The position numbers and the translations under genes are program-made. DNA of 33,913 bases, from contig JAUXRW010000084.1 in the NCBI GenBank assembly GCA_030681555.1, positions 1 to 33,913 on the forward strand, written 5' to 3'. The first letter of the stretch is position 1. Each line of letters begins with the position of its first letter. Below the pieces are notes generated by a model. It saw only the letters and a program-made list of their open reading frames with translations. It was not told where the DNA came from and searched no databases. This document shows, piece after piece, positions 23,799 through 31,066 of this stretch. Source of the stretch: Acidimicrobiales bacterium (lineage in GTDB: Bacteria > Actinomycetota > Acidimicrobiia > Acidimicrobiales > VFJN01).

Positions 23799-26159
23799 AT
23801 GGCCGGGTTCGGGGACCTCGCAGAGCGCTCGCTGCCGGAGCTGACGGCCCTCGCCCGCGAGATCCGCGACGACGCCCACGGGCGCCGCATCACCTTCTCG
23901 CCGAAGGTGTTCATCCCGCTCACGATGCTGTGCCGCGATCGGTGCGGCTACTGCACCTTCGCCCAGCCGCCGGCGCGGCTGGAGTCGCCCTACCTCCTGC
24001 CCGACCAGGTGCTGGCCATCGCCCGCGCCGGGGCAGCCGCCGGATGTCACGAGGCCCTCTTCACGCTCGGCGAGCGGCCAGAGGACCGGTACCCCGTGGC
24101 CGCAGCGTGGCTGGCGGAGCACGGCTACGCCTCGACGGTCGACTACCTCGCGGCGATGTGCCGGCTCGTGCTCACCGAGACGGGCCTGCTCCCCCACGCC
24201 AACGCCGGCGCCCTGTCGGCGGCGGAGCTGGCCACGCTGCGGGCCGTCGCCCCGAGCCAGGGGATGATGGTCGAGTCGCTCCGGGACGGCCTCGACTGCC
24301 ACCGCGGGGCTCCGGACAAGACGTCGGCGCGCCGGCTCGCCACTCTCGACGCCGCCGGTGCGGAGTCCATCCCGTTCACCACGGGGATCCTCGTCGGCAT
24401 CGGCGAGTCGGTGGCCGACCGGGTCGAGGCGCTGGAAGCGATCGCCGCGGCCCATCGTCGGCACGGGCACGTCCAGGAGGTGATCGTCCAGAACTTCCTC
24501 CCGAAGGGCGGCACCGCCATGCACGCCGCCGCCGCCTGCCCGCCGGACGACTTCCTGCAGGCCATCGCCCTCGCTCGGGTCATCCTTCCGCCGGAGGTCC
24601 ACCTCCAAGCGCCGCCGAACCTCTCCGACGAGTTCGGCGAGCTGCTCGGCGCCGGCATCGACGACTGGGGCGGCGTGTCCCCCGTGACCGCCGACCACGT
24701 GAACCCCGAGCGCCCGTGGCCCGCCCTCGACCTCCTGCGCGAGGTCACCGAGGCTCGCGGCTTCGCCCTCGCGCCGCGACTCACGGTGTACCCCTCCTAC
24801 GCCCTCGAGCCCGATCGCTGGCTCGATCCCGCCCTCCACTTCCCCGTCCTCGACCGCAGCGACGCCGAGGGCCTCGGCCGCGACGACCCGGGCGGCGTCT
24901 TCCCCGAGCAGATCGCGGCGGCGGTGGAGGCGGGCACCGGGGCCGAGGTCGTGCAGATCGGACGCCGCAACACGGCCTGGTACTCCGGCGCACCGAAGGA
25001 CCCCGTCCACCTGGTCCCGGCCTCCGGGCGTCGGGGCTGGCACGGCCCGGTCGGCGAGGTACTCGAGGGCGTGCTCCTCGGCCAGGAGGTGGGCGAGGAC
25101 GAGATCACCACGCTGTTCTCCGCCCGCGGTGCCGAGGTAGCGGCCGTGGCGCAGGTGGCCGACGAGCTGCGTCGGGCGGCCAAGGGCGACGCCGTCACCT
25201 ACGTCCGCAACCGCAACATCAACTACACGAACGTCTGCACCTTCAAGTGCCGCTTCTGCGGGTTCTCGAAGGGGCCGCTCTCCCTCAACCTCCGCGGCAC
25301 GCCGTACCTGCTCACGCTGGACGACATCCAGGAGCGGGTGCTGGAGGCCGTGGCCGCCGGAGCCACCGAGGTGTGCCTGCAGGGCGGCATCCACCCGGAC
25401 TTCGACGGCGACTACTACATCGAGGTCGCGCGAGCCGTCCACGACGTCGCCCCGGAGATCCACATCCACGGCTTCACCGCGCTCGAGGTGACCGAGGGAG
25501 CGAAGCGCCTCGGCGAGCCGCTGGCCGTCTACCTGCGGCGCCTCCAGGACGCCGGTCTGCGAACCCTCCCGGGCACGGCCGCCGAGATCCTCGACGACCC
25601 GGTTCGCCAGATCCTGTGCCCCGACAAGATCACCACGGACGAGTGGCTGGAGGCGCACCGCACGGCGCACTCGGTGGGGCTCCGCTCCAACGTGACGATC
25701 ATGTTCGGCGCGGTCGAGCAACCTCGCTCCTGGGCCCGGCACATCGTCCGCACCCGGTCGCTCCAGAAGGAGACCGGCGGCTTCACCGAGTTCGTGCCCC
25801 TCCCCTTCGTGCACATGGCGGCGCCGATCTACCTGCAGCACAAGGCGCGCCGCGGGCCCACGTTCCGCGAGGTCCTGCTGATGCACGCCGTCGGCCGGAT
25901 CGCGTATCGCGGCTGGATCGACAACATCCAGGTGTCCTGGGTAAAGCTCGGACAGGGCGGGGCCACGCAGGTGCTGCAGGCCGGCGCCAACGACGTCGGT
26001 GGCACCCTCATGGACGAGAACATCTCCCGGGCCGCCGGCGCCTCCCACGGCACGATGATGGACGAGGCGTCGTTCCGCAGCTGGGTGGAGCCCCTCGCCC
26101 GCACGCTCGAGGAGCGCACGACGGTCTACGGCCGGCCCGTGCGCCTCGCTGCGCCCTGA
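23799..26159 (+). CDS. fbiC: FbiC, FO (7,8-didemethyl-8-hydroxy-5-deazariboflavin) synthase
   Basis: FbiC makes FO, the deazaflavin chromophore of coenzyme F420, from tyrosine and a pyrimidine intermediate of riboflavin synthesis. The 786-residue protein fuses two radical-SAM halves. The CofG half has C45-x3-C49-x2-C52 in MLCRDRCGYCTFAQ. The CofH half has C480-x3-C484-x2-C487 in NVCTFKCRFCGFSKG. Other signatures are VQEVIVQNFLPKGGT in the first half, and EVCLQGGIHPDFDGDYY, HIHGFTALEV and FTEFVPLPFVH in the second. Both clusters are intact. M. tuberculosis FbiC is longer (856 residues), so this version is compact. The ATG follows a TAGGGT box by 6 nt. Confidence 0.97.
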   Translation: MAGFGDLAERSLPELTALAREIRDDAHGRRITFSPKVFIPLTMLCRDRCGYCTFAQPPARLESPYLLPDQVLAIARAGAAAGCHEALFTLGERPEDRYPVAAAWLAEHGYASTVDYLAAMCRLVLTETGLLPHANAGALSAAELATLRAVAPSQGMMVESLRDGLDCHRGAPDKTSARRLATLDAAGAESIPFTTGILVGIGESVADRVEALEAIAAAHRRHGHVQEVIVQNFLPKGGTAMHAAAACPPDDFLQAIALARVILPPEVHLQAPPNLSDEFGELLGAGIDDWGGVSPVTADHVNPERPWPALDLLREVTEARGFALAPRLTVYPSYALEPDRWLDPALHFPVLDRSDAEGLGRDDPGGVFPEQIAAAVEAGTGAEVVQIGRRNTAWYSGAPKDPVHLVPASGRRGWHGPVGEVLEGVLLGQEVGEDEITTLFSARGAEVAAVAQVADELRRAAKGDAVTYVRNRNINYTNVCTFKCRFCGFSKGPLSLNLRGTPYLLTLDDIQERVLEAVAAGATEVCLQGGIHPDFDGDYYIEVARAVHDVAPEIHIHGFTALEVTEGAKRLGEPLAVYLRRLQDAGLRTLPGTAAEILDDPVRQILCPDKITTDEWLEAHRTAHSVGLRSNVTIMFGAVEQPRSWARHIVRTRSLQKETGGFTEFVPLPFVHMAAPIYLQHKARRGPTFREVLLMHAVGRIAYRGWIDNIQVSWVKLGQGGATQVLQAGANDVGGTLMDENISRAAGASHGTMMDEASFRSWVEPLARTLEERTTVYGRPVRLAAP

Positions 26160-26179
26160 CCGGCGCGCCGCTGCCCGCC

Positions 26180-26347
26180 CTACTCCCACCACTCCTCGTC
26201 GAGCTTCGCCTCGATGTCCCGCACGTGGGCGCGGGTGCACGCCGGGCAGAGCCGCAGGACGCCCCGCTCGCTGGTGGCCAGGGACCACCCGGGGCTCATG
26301 TCATCGGCCGGATCCTCCGTGCCGCATCGGGCGCACCAGGTGGCCAC
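26180..26347 (-). CDS. Small zinc-knuckle protein (55 aa)
   Basis: On the minus strand GTG at 26347 opens a 55-residue frame ending at TAG 26180. It reads VATWCARCGTEDPADDMSPGWS near the start, then CPACTRAHVRDIEAKLDEEWWE at the end. The two CxxC pairs (C5/C8 and C34/C37) form a plausible four-cysteine zinc site. The acidic helical tail may bind a partner. A TACCGT box ends 7 nt before the start, suggesting leaderless transcription. The frame is too short for many gene finders. Function unknown; family-level recognition is only structural. Confidence 0.72.
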   Translation of the reverse strand: MATWCARCGTEDPADDMSPGWSLATSERGVLRLCPACTRAHVRDIEAKLDEEWWE

Positions 26348-26354
26348 GGCCCCA

Positions 26355-26360
26355 ACGGTA
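26355..26360 (-). promoter_or_regulatory. Putative -10 box TACCGT for the zinc-knuckle gene
   Basis: TACCGT on the minus strand ends 7 nt before the GTG of the 55-residue protein. The region up to the LOG gene (26383) is only 35 bp, so the two divergent genes share it. Confidence 0.35.
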
Positions 26361-26382
26361 GCCGTGCCAGGCTGACGCCCTG

Positions 26383-27393
26383 ATGACCGACGATGTGATC
26401 CGCGGCCTGCTCGACGAGGCCGGCGCCGCCGTCAACCGCGACGTCCTGCGGGACATCCTCCGAACGGCGGTGGGCCTGGCCGGCGACGGCGCCGACCGGC
26501 TCGACCTCAAGGTCACGGCCGGCGCGCTCAAGGAGATGCGCGCCGCGTTCAAGATCTTCGCCCCCTTCGCCGGCGTCCCGAAGGTCACGATCTTCGGGTC
26601 GGCCCGGACCCAACCCCACGATCCGCTCTACGCCCAGGCGCGGGACCTGGCCCGTGAGCTCGCCCAACGGGAGTGGATGGTCATCACCGGTGCCGGACCG
26701 GGGATCATGGCTGCGGGCGCCGAGGGCGCCGGGCCCGACCGTGCGCTCGGCGTCAGCATCCGGCTGCCCTTCGAGGAGGCCCTGAGCGCCACGCTGGCGA
26801 CCAACGAGCAGCACGTCGCGATGAAGTACTTCTTCACGAGGAAGCTGATGATGATCAAGGAGAGCTCGGCCTTCGTGTCGCTGCCGGGGGGCTTCGGCAC
26901 GCTCGACGAGACCCTCGAGCTGTTCACCCTGCTGCAGACGGGCAAGGCCAGCCCGGCACCCGTCGTCCTCCTCGACATCCCCGGCGGCACGTACTGGTCC
27001 CGGTGGCAGGAGTACGTCGACGACGAGCTCATCGCCGCCGGCCTGGTCGGACCGCAGGACGACGACCTCTACCTCGTCACCGACGACGTCACCGAGGCGG
27101 TCGAGGAGATCGAGCGGTTCTGGCGCAACTACCACTCGATCCGCTGGGTGGGCGACCGGCTCGTCATCCGCCTCCGCAAGGTGCCCACCGACGCGGAGGT
27201 CGCCGGGCTCGGCGAGGCCTTCACCGACCTCCTGCTCGACGGCGCCATCGAGGTCACCGAGCCGCTGCCGGCGGAGCGGGGCGACCGCGACCACCTCGAC
27301 CTGCCTCGCCTCGTGATGCGCTACGACCCGCGGCGCGCCGGCCGGCTGCGGGCCCTGATCAACGCTGTGAACCTGCTCCCCTCCGCCACCTGA
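26383..27393 (+). CDS. LOG family protein (Rossmann, cytokinin-riboside 5'-monophosphate phosphoribohydrolase-like)
   Basis: LOG-type enzymes cleave nucleotide 5'-monophosphates to release the base. The 336-residue protein has VTIFGSARTQP (69-78), ITGAGPGIMAAGAEGAG (101-117), the FTRKLMMIKESSAFVSLPGG block, and PGGFGTLDETLEL (168-180). These are the Rossmann P-loop-like and catalytic PGGxGTxxE motifs. It carries extra N-terminal (about 60 residues) and C-terminal (about 90 residues, RVGDRLVIRLRK-like) regions beyond the 180-residue plant LOG core, typical of long bacterial members. The bacterial substrate is usually uncertain (AMP or other nucleotides). The ATG lies near the divergent zinc-knuckle gene. 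It converges with the small protein at 27397. Confidence 0.9.
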   Translation: MTDDVIRGLLDEAGAAVNRDVLRDILRTAVGLAGDGADRLDLKVTAGALKEMRAAFKIFAPFAGVPKVTIFGSARTQPHDPLYAQARDLARELAQREWMVITGAGPGIMAAGAEGAGPDRALGVSIRLPFEEALSATLATNEQHVAMKYFFTRKLMMIKESSAFVSLPGGFGTLDETLELFTLLQTGKASPAPVVLLDIPGGTYWSRWQEYVDDELIAAGLVGPQDDDLYLVTDDVTEAVEEIERFWRNYHSIRWVGDRLVIRLRKVPTDAEVAGLGEAFTDLLLDGAIEVTEPLPAERGDRDHLDLPRLVMRYDPRRAGRLRALINAVNLLPSAT

Positions 27394-27396
27394 GCG

Positions 27397-27597
27397 TCAG
27401 TCGAAGCCGTCCGGTTCCTGCAGGATGCCGACCGCCTTGTCCACCGCGCGGCGGGCCCGGGTCAGCCGGCGCTCGTCGACTGGGAGCTCGTTGCCGCCGG
27501 CGTCGATGGACTCGCGGAGGCGCACCATGGCGAGGTCGGCGAGCTCCTCGGAGATGGCCGCGAGGCGAGAGCGGAGGTCGTCGAACTCGCCGGCCAT
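27397..27597 (-). CDS. Small helical protein (66 aa), unknown function
   Basis: ATG at 27597 encodes MAGEFDDLRSRLAAISEELADLAMVRLRES... and ends EPDGFD. The heptad-like N-terminal half and charged C-terminal half suggest a helical hairpin or coiled-coil dimer. Leu/Ile/Val recur every three to four residues. A TACGAT box ends 7 nt before the ATG, consistent with leaderless transcription. The gene is complete, converges with the LOG gene (3 bp between stops) and diverges from the cysteine-rich protein gene. No named family is recognised. Confidence 0.7.
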   Translation of the reverse strand: MAGEFDDLRSRLAAISEELADLAMVRLRESIDAGGNELPVDERRLTRARRAVDKAVGILQEPDGFD

Positions 27598-27604
27598 CCG
27601 TGCG

Positions 27605-27610
27605 ATCGTA
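27605..27610 (-). promoter_or_regulatory. -10 box TACGAT for the 66-aa protein gene
   Basis: TACGAT on the minus strand ends 7 nt before the ATG at 27597. It is close to the TAnnnT consensus and placed for a leaderless start. Confidence 0.4.
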
Positions 27611-27636
27611 GGCGCGTCCCAACGCAGGGCGAGCAC

Positions 27637-27642
27637 TACGCT
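27637..27642 (+). promoter_or_regulatory. -10 box TACGCT for the cysteine-rich protein gene
   Basis: TACGCT lies 27 nt before the GTG at 27670. A GAGGAG ribosome-binding site (ending 5 nt before the GTG) lies in between, so this gene has a normal short leader, unlike its leaderless neighbours. Confidence 0.4.
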
Positions 27643-27669
27643 GCGCCTTCCCCCCGACGAGGAGCAGCT

Positions 27670-28395
27670 GTGCCCGAAGACCTCCACGAGTGGGTGTCGT
27701 TCGAAGACCCCGACGAGGACCGCACCTGGGTGTTCGACCTGACGTACCTGACGAGCCCGTGGAAGTGCATCTTCGGTGAGGGCTGCCAGGGCGTGCTCAC
27801 CGGCCCGGCGGAGGACCTGCAGCAGGGGTGCTGCAGCTACGGCGCCCACTTCGTCGACGAGGACGACGAGCTCACCACCCTCGCCTACGCCGCGCGCCTC
27901 ACCCGCGAGCAGTGGCAGCACAAGGAGGTCGCCCGACGGAAGGGCGGGCCCACCAAGCGCAGCAAGGAGGGGGAGATCAAGACCCGCCTGGTCGACGGAG
28001 CCTGCATCTTCCTCAACCGCGTCGGCTTCGCCGGGGGCATCGGCTGCGCCCTGCACCGGGGCGCCCTGGAGGCGGGCGAGCGGCCCCTCGACTGGAAGCC
28101 CGACGTCTGCTGGCAGCTCCCGCTGCGGCTCGACGAGCACACGGACGACGACGGGCACGTCACCTCGACGCTGCGCGAGTGGAAGCGGCGCGACTGGGGT
28201 GTCGGCGGTTTCGAGTTCCACTGGTGGTGCACCGACGACCCGCAGGCGTTCGTCGACCACCGCCGGGTGTACGAGAGCAACCGCGACGAGATCGTCGAGC
28301 TGGTCGGACCCGTGGCCTACGCACTGCTCGTGGAGTACCTGGTCGCCCGGGGGACGGGGCAGCTGCTCCCCCACCCCGCCCTGCGACGGCGCTAG
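27670..28395 (+). CDS. Cysteine-rich conserved protein (possible metal/Fe-S binding)
   Basis: This 241-residue soluble protein (GTG at 27670, RBS GGAG) has seven cysteines in family-like positions: SPWKCIFGEGCQGVL, QQGCCSYGAHF, GACIFLNR, GIGCALHR, DVCWQLPL and later HWWCTDD. The CC-S-G and GACxFL elements recall the YkgJ/DUF3109 group of cysteine-cluster proteins, which are thought to bind Zn or Fe-S clusters; the match is by pattern only. No catalytic motif is visible. It converges with the DUF3073-like gene. Confidence 0.7.
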   Translation: MPEDLHEWVSFEDPDEDRTWVFDLTYLTSPWKCIFGEGCQGVLTGPAEDLQQGCCSYGAHFVDEDDELTTLAYAARLTREQWQHKEVARRKGGPTKRSKEGEIKTRLVDGACIFLNRVGFAGGIGCALHRGALEAGERPLDWKPDVCWQLPLRLDEHTDDDGHVTSTLREWKRRDWGVGGFEFHWWCTDDPQAFVDHRRVYESNRDEIVELVGPVAYALLVEYLVARGTGQLLPHPALRRR

Positions 28396-28408
28396 CCGAA
28401 CCGCCGGT

Positions 28409-28615
28409 TCAGGCTTCCTCTTCCGCCTTCTCGTCGTCGTCGAAGGCGCCGTACTTCCGCGCCAAGGCGGCGTAGTCGTCCTCCGGCTCGACGTCGCCGT
28501 CGGTGGTGGTGTCGGCGTGATCGGTCCGGAGGGGCTCGTTGCTGAACAAGAACTCCGGGCCCGACTGCTTGAGCTTGCGCGCTTCTTCGAAGCGGCGATG
28601 ACGTCCCTTCTTCAC
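28409..28615 (-). CDS. DUF3073-like small protein
   Basis: I chose the GTG at 28615 because a GGGAG ribosome-binding site lies 6 nt upstream. This gives 68 residues beginning VKKGRHRRFEEARKLKQS and ending in acidic EPEDDYAALARKYGAFDDDEKAEEEA. A short basic N-terminus followed by a DYA-x-KY-x-DDD acidic C-terminus is the layout of DUF3073, a small actinobacterial family of unknown function. A longer frame upstream to 28696 has no family similarity. A TATGGT box at 28656-28661 may be its promoter. Confidence 0.7.
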   Translation of the reverse strand: MKKGRHRRFEEARKLKQSGPEFLFSNEPLRTDHADTTTDGDVEPEDDYAALARKYGAFDDDEKAEEEA

Positions 28616-28655
28616 GGAACGCTCCCGAGGCTCGTGGGGCGGAAGGTGGACCGTC

Positions 28656-28661
28656 ACCATA
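28656..28661 (-). promoter_or_regulatory. Putative -10 box TATGGT for the DUF3073-like gene
   Basis: TATGGT on the minus strand lies 40 nt before the chosen GTG, giving a leader of about 33 nt that contains the GGGAG ribosome-binding site. No convincing -35 at the right distance. Confidence 0.3.
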
Positions 28662-28704
28662 GCGCGGCACCAGGGCCGTGCACCTACGCAAGCCACCTAC
28701 GCTC

Positions 28705-28945
28705 CCCGGTCGAAACGCTCCCGGTCCTGTGGTGGCGACCCAGCGTCGTCTACCAGGTGCATCCCCGCTCCTTCAGAGGTCGTCGACGCGAGGCACGCCG
28801 TCGTGCGCTTCTGGCTGAGCAGGCAGGCACGGTGGACGTGGCGAGCGACGGTCAGGGCGAGGGCGGGCGCTTCACGGGCACGCTCCCGGCGGACACCGCT
28901 GTGCTCCTCGCGCCATCGAGCTCGAGCTCGACCTCGACCCAGCGG
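28705..28945 (+). pseudogene. Remnant of a GH13 alpha-glucosidase gene (multiple internal deletions)
   Basis: The only sizeable stretch without an intact gene holds three recognisable pieces of a GH13 glycosidase in the right order on the plus strand. LWWRPSVVYQVHPRSF (from 28727) matches the conserved N-terminus. EVVDARHAVVRFWL (28776-28817, another frame) matches the mid-domain segment before the catalytic-region GVDGFR motif. VDVASDGQGEGGRFTGTLPADTAVLLAP (from about 28834, first frame) matches the usual C-terminal beta domain. A full gene would be about 1.6 kb; here under 250 bp remain, with junctions near 28775 and 28817-28830. No catalytic residues survive. Confidence 0.7.
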
Positions 28946-28952
28946 CATTTCG

Positions 28953-30152
28953 CTACTCGACGAGCGGCTCGCCGGAGCGCGTCTCCAGCAGCAGCCGGCC
29001 GCCCGGGTCGACGGCCAGCGACGCCTCACCTGCGGCCAGCGCCCGGATCGGCTCGCCGGCGACGTCGTGCCGCCACCCCGAGGCCAGCCGCCCACCGTCG
29101 CCCATGAGCAGCGCCTCGATGTCGGAGCGGGTGGCGAGGATGGCGGGGTCGATCTCGAGGTCGCGGGCCCGCTGCGCGGCCCACGCGCTCACCAGCGAGG
29201 CAGCGGCCTTGCGGGAGCGGTCGACCCCTTCCGCGGGCGGGGCCTGCACCTCGCTGAGGGGCAGCTCCACGCCCGCCGCGACGACCTCGAGGAGCTCACG
29301 GGCGGCGCCGCCTTTGCGCTTGCCGTCGTCGAGTCCTCGGACGCGCTTCAGGTCCTCCTCGGACGACGGCGGGCGCTGCGCCATCGCCACCAACGCGAGG
29401 TCGGCCAGGAGGAAGCGCACCGGGCGATCGACCTCCGCCGCCCGGCGCTCGCGCCACGCCGCCAGGGCCTGGGCCACCGCCGCCGCCCGGCCCCGCAGCG
29501 AGCGCGCCTCCTTGATGCGCCACCAGGCCCGCTCGGGCACCGGCGGCGCGACGGCCCGCGTGCGGTGCATCTCGCACTCGTCCTCGGCCCACTGGCGCCG
29601 GCCCCGTGCCTCCAGCTTCTCGACGAGGCGCTCGTGGAGCTCGTGGAGGTGGGCGACGTCCGACGCGGCGTAGTCAGTCGCGCCCTCCGGCAGGGGACGC
29701 GTCAGCCAGTCGGTGAGGCGGTCGGCCTTGGGCAGCTTGATCCCCAGCTCGGCCTGGATGAGGGCCCCCAGGCCGACGCTGCTGTACCCGGCGAAGCCGG
29801 CAGCGACCTGGGTGTCGAACAGCCGGCGGGGCACGGTGCCGCACACGCGAGCGAGGATCTCGAGGTCCTGGCTGGCCGCGTGCATCACGCACAGGCCGGG
29901 CCCGTCGAGCACCTTGGCCAGGGGCTGCACGTCGACCGCCAACGGATCGACGACCGCGATGCCGTCGGGCCAGGACAGCTGCAGGAGGGCGAGGCGCGCG
30001 TGGTAGGTGCGCTCGCGGTGGAACTCGGTGTCGAGGCCGTAGACGTCGGCCCCGGCCAGCTTGCGAAGCACCTCGCCGAAGGCTCCGTCGTCACCGACCC
30101 AGCGGTAGGTGGGGGCCGGGCCCTCTCTGGCGTCCTGCCGTCGGCCGGTCAC
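28953..30152 (-). CDS. rnd: Ribonuclease D
   Basis: RNase D is a 3'-5' exoribonuclease that trims tRNA precursors and other structured RNAs. The 399-residue protein starts at GTG 30152 in a GTGA overlap with the MobA-rhodanese stop. DEDD-family motifs are complete: Exo I GLDTEFHRERTY (D41, E43), Exo II HAASQDLEIL (D96), and Exo III YAASDVAHL (Y161, D165). An HRDC domain follows (about 210-290, WWRIKEARSLRGRAAAVAQALAAWRERRA...RPPSSEEDLKRVRGLD). The length is typical for actinobacterial RNase D. It is the last gene of the DUF3151 operon and its stop abuts the GH13 remnant. Confidence 0.95.
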   Translation of the reverse strand: MTGRRQDAREGPAPTYRWVGDDGAFGEVLRKLAGADVYGLDTEFHRERTYHARLALLQLSWPDGIAVVDPLAVDVQPLAKVLDGPGLCVMHAASQDLEILARVCGTVPRRLFDTQVAAGFAGYSSVGLGALIQAELGIKLPKADRLTDWLTRPLPEGATDYAASDVAHLHELHERLVEKLEARGRRQWAEDECEMHRTRAVAPPVPERAWWRIKEARSLRGRAAAVAQALAAWRERRAAEVDRPVRFLLADLALVAMAQRPPSSEEDLKRVRGLDDGKRKGGAARELLEVVAAGVELPLSEVQAPPAEGVDRSRKAAASLVSAWAAQRARDLEIDPAILATRSDIEALLMGDGGRLASGWRHDVAGEPIRALAAGEASLAVDPGGRLLLETRSGEPLVE

Positions 30153-31063
30153 GGCCCCTTGGGTCCGCTGTCGGTGGGCAGGCCCGCATCTATCCATGCC
30201 AGGGTGCCCCCCGCGACGTTCACGGCGTCGATGCCCACCGAGCGGTAGTGCTCGACGGCCTTGGCGCTCCGGCCCCCGCGTGCGCAGATGACGTAGACGG
30301 TCCCCTCGGAGGACACCTCGTCGACGCGCTCGGCCACCTCGCCGAGGGGGATGTGCTGGGCCCCGGGCACGCGCGCCTCCGCGTACTCGTCGTCTTCCCG
30401 CACGTCGATCAGCGGCGCGCCGCCCGCCCGGCGGCTGGCCAGCTCGTTCACGTCGATCTCGGGCACGTCCATCGTCGGGAGGCTACCCCCGGGCCGCAGG
30501 CGTCCACGGGCACCGTCGAGGTCCGCTGGCGTGTCCGCGTCGGCTAGCGCGCCCGGGTCGAGGCCCTCGACCTCCACGAGCGGAAGGGCGGCGCCGGCGC
30601 GGACGAGGGATCTCGTGCCGGCTCGCAACGCTGCCTCCAGCCGGGGCAGCGCGGTGACGCGCCAGGCGGCGTGGGTCCACTGCCGGTGGCCGCCGCTCAG
30701 GGGGACGGCCAAGAGCGCGTCGGGAGCGGCGAGGAGCCGCGCCACGGTGGCCCGCACGGCGTCGGCGCTCGGGGCCACCAGGTCGCACGACGCCACGAAG
30801 ACGACCGGCTCGCGGGCCGTGCGGAGCGCCTGGATCGTGGCGGGGAACGGGCCCGCGCCGGGCTCGTCGTCGGGGTGCACCACGAGCCCGAGGCGGGCCA
30901 GGGGTCGAGCGGCCCCGCCGATGGCGACCACCGACGTGGCTCCCGCCGCACGGAGCGCACCTGCGACCCGGAGCGCCATCGGCTCGCCGTCCACCTCGAG
31001 CAGCGCCTTGTCCGCGCCCATGCGCCGGCTCTCGCCTCCGCACAGCACGGCACCGTCGAACAC
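30149..31063 (-). CDS. MobA-like nucleotidyltransferase fused in frame to a rhodanese domain
   Basis: The N-terminal domain (about residues 1-190) begins FDGAVLCGGESRRMGADKALLEVDG, the LxGGxSxRMGxDK signature of MobA, which attaches GMP to molybdopterin. The C-terminal part (107 residues from MDVPEIDVNELASRR) is a rhodanese domain with active-site Cys in VYVICARGGRSAKA. The two parts read through in one frame with no stop. A TAGCCT box followed 7 nt later by an ATG (30472) at the junction would allow the rhodanese to be made alone from a leaderless message. GTG at 31063 is 3 nt after the decarboxylase stop. Confidence 0.85.
   Translation of the reverse strand: MFDGAVLCGGESRRMGADKALLEVDGEPMALRVAGALRAAGATSVVAIGGAARPLARLGLVVHPDDEPGAGPFPATIQALRTAREPVVFVASCDLVAPSADAVRATVARLLAAPDALLAVPLSGGHRQWTHAAWRVTALPRLEAALRAGTRSLVRAGAALPLVEVEGLDPGALADADTPADLDGARGRLRPGGSLPTMDVPEIDVNELASRRAGGAPLIDVREDDEYAEARVPGAQHIPLGEVAERVDEVSSEGTVYVICARGGRSAKAVEHYRSVGIDAVNVAGGTLAWIDAGLPTDSGPKGP
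30480..30485 (-). promoter_or_regulatory. Possible internal -10 box TAGCCT for a separate rhodanese start
   Basis: TAGCCT lies inside the MobA-rhodanese frame, 7 nt before the in-frame ATG at 30472 that begins the rhodanese domain. The spacing matches the leaderless pattern of other genes here. It may let the rhodanese be expressed alone. Confidence 0.4.
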
Positions 31064-31066
31064 CGA

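Noticed and set aside
22695-26288. Long minus-strand open frame opposite fbiC
   Set aside because: Antisense shadow of fbiC, whose two radical-SAM motifs prove the plus-strand frame.
26368-26373. CAGGCT as the -10 box of the LOG gene
   Set aside because: It lacks the first T of TAnnnT and lies 9 nt from the ATG, a weaker match than the other boxes; not listed as a feature.
28398-28410. gaacc-gcc-ggttc as a bidirectional terminator between convergent genes
   Set aside because: The stem is only 5 bp with a 3-nt loop and no T-run, so chance is likely in this composition.
28697-29095. Minus-strand frame opposite the GH13 remnant as a gene
   Set aside because: No ribosome-binding site or family similarity; it overlaps rnd by over 140 bp in another frame and is explained by the degraded GH13 pieces on the plus strand.
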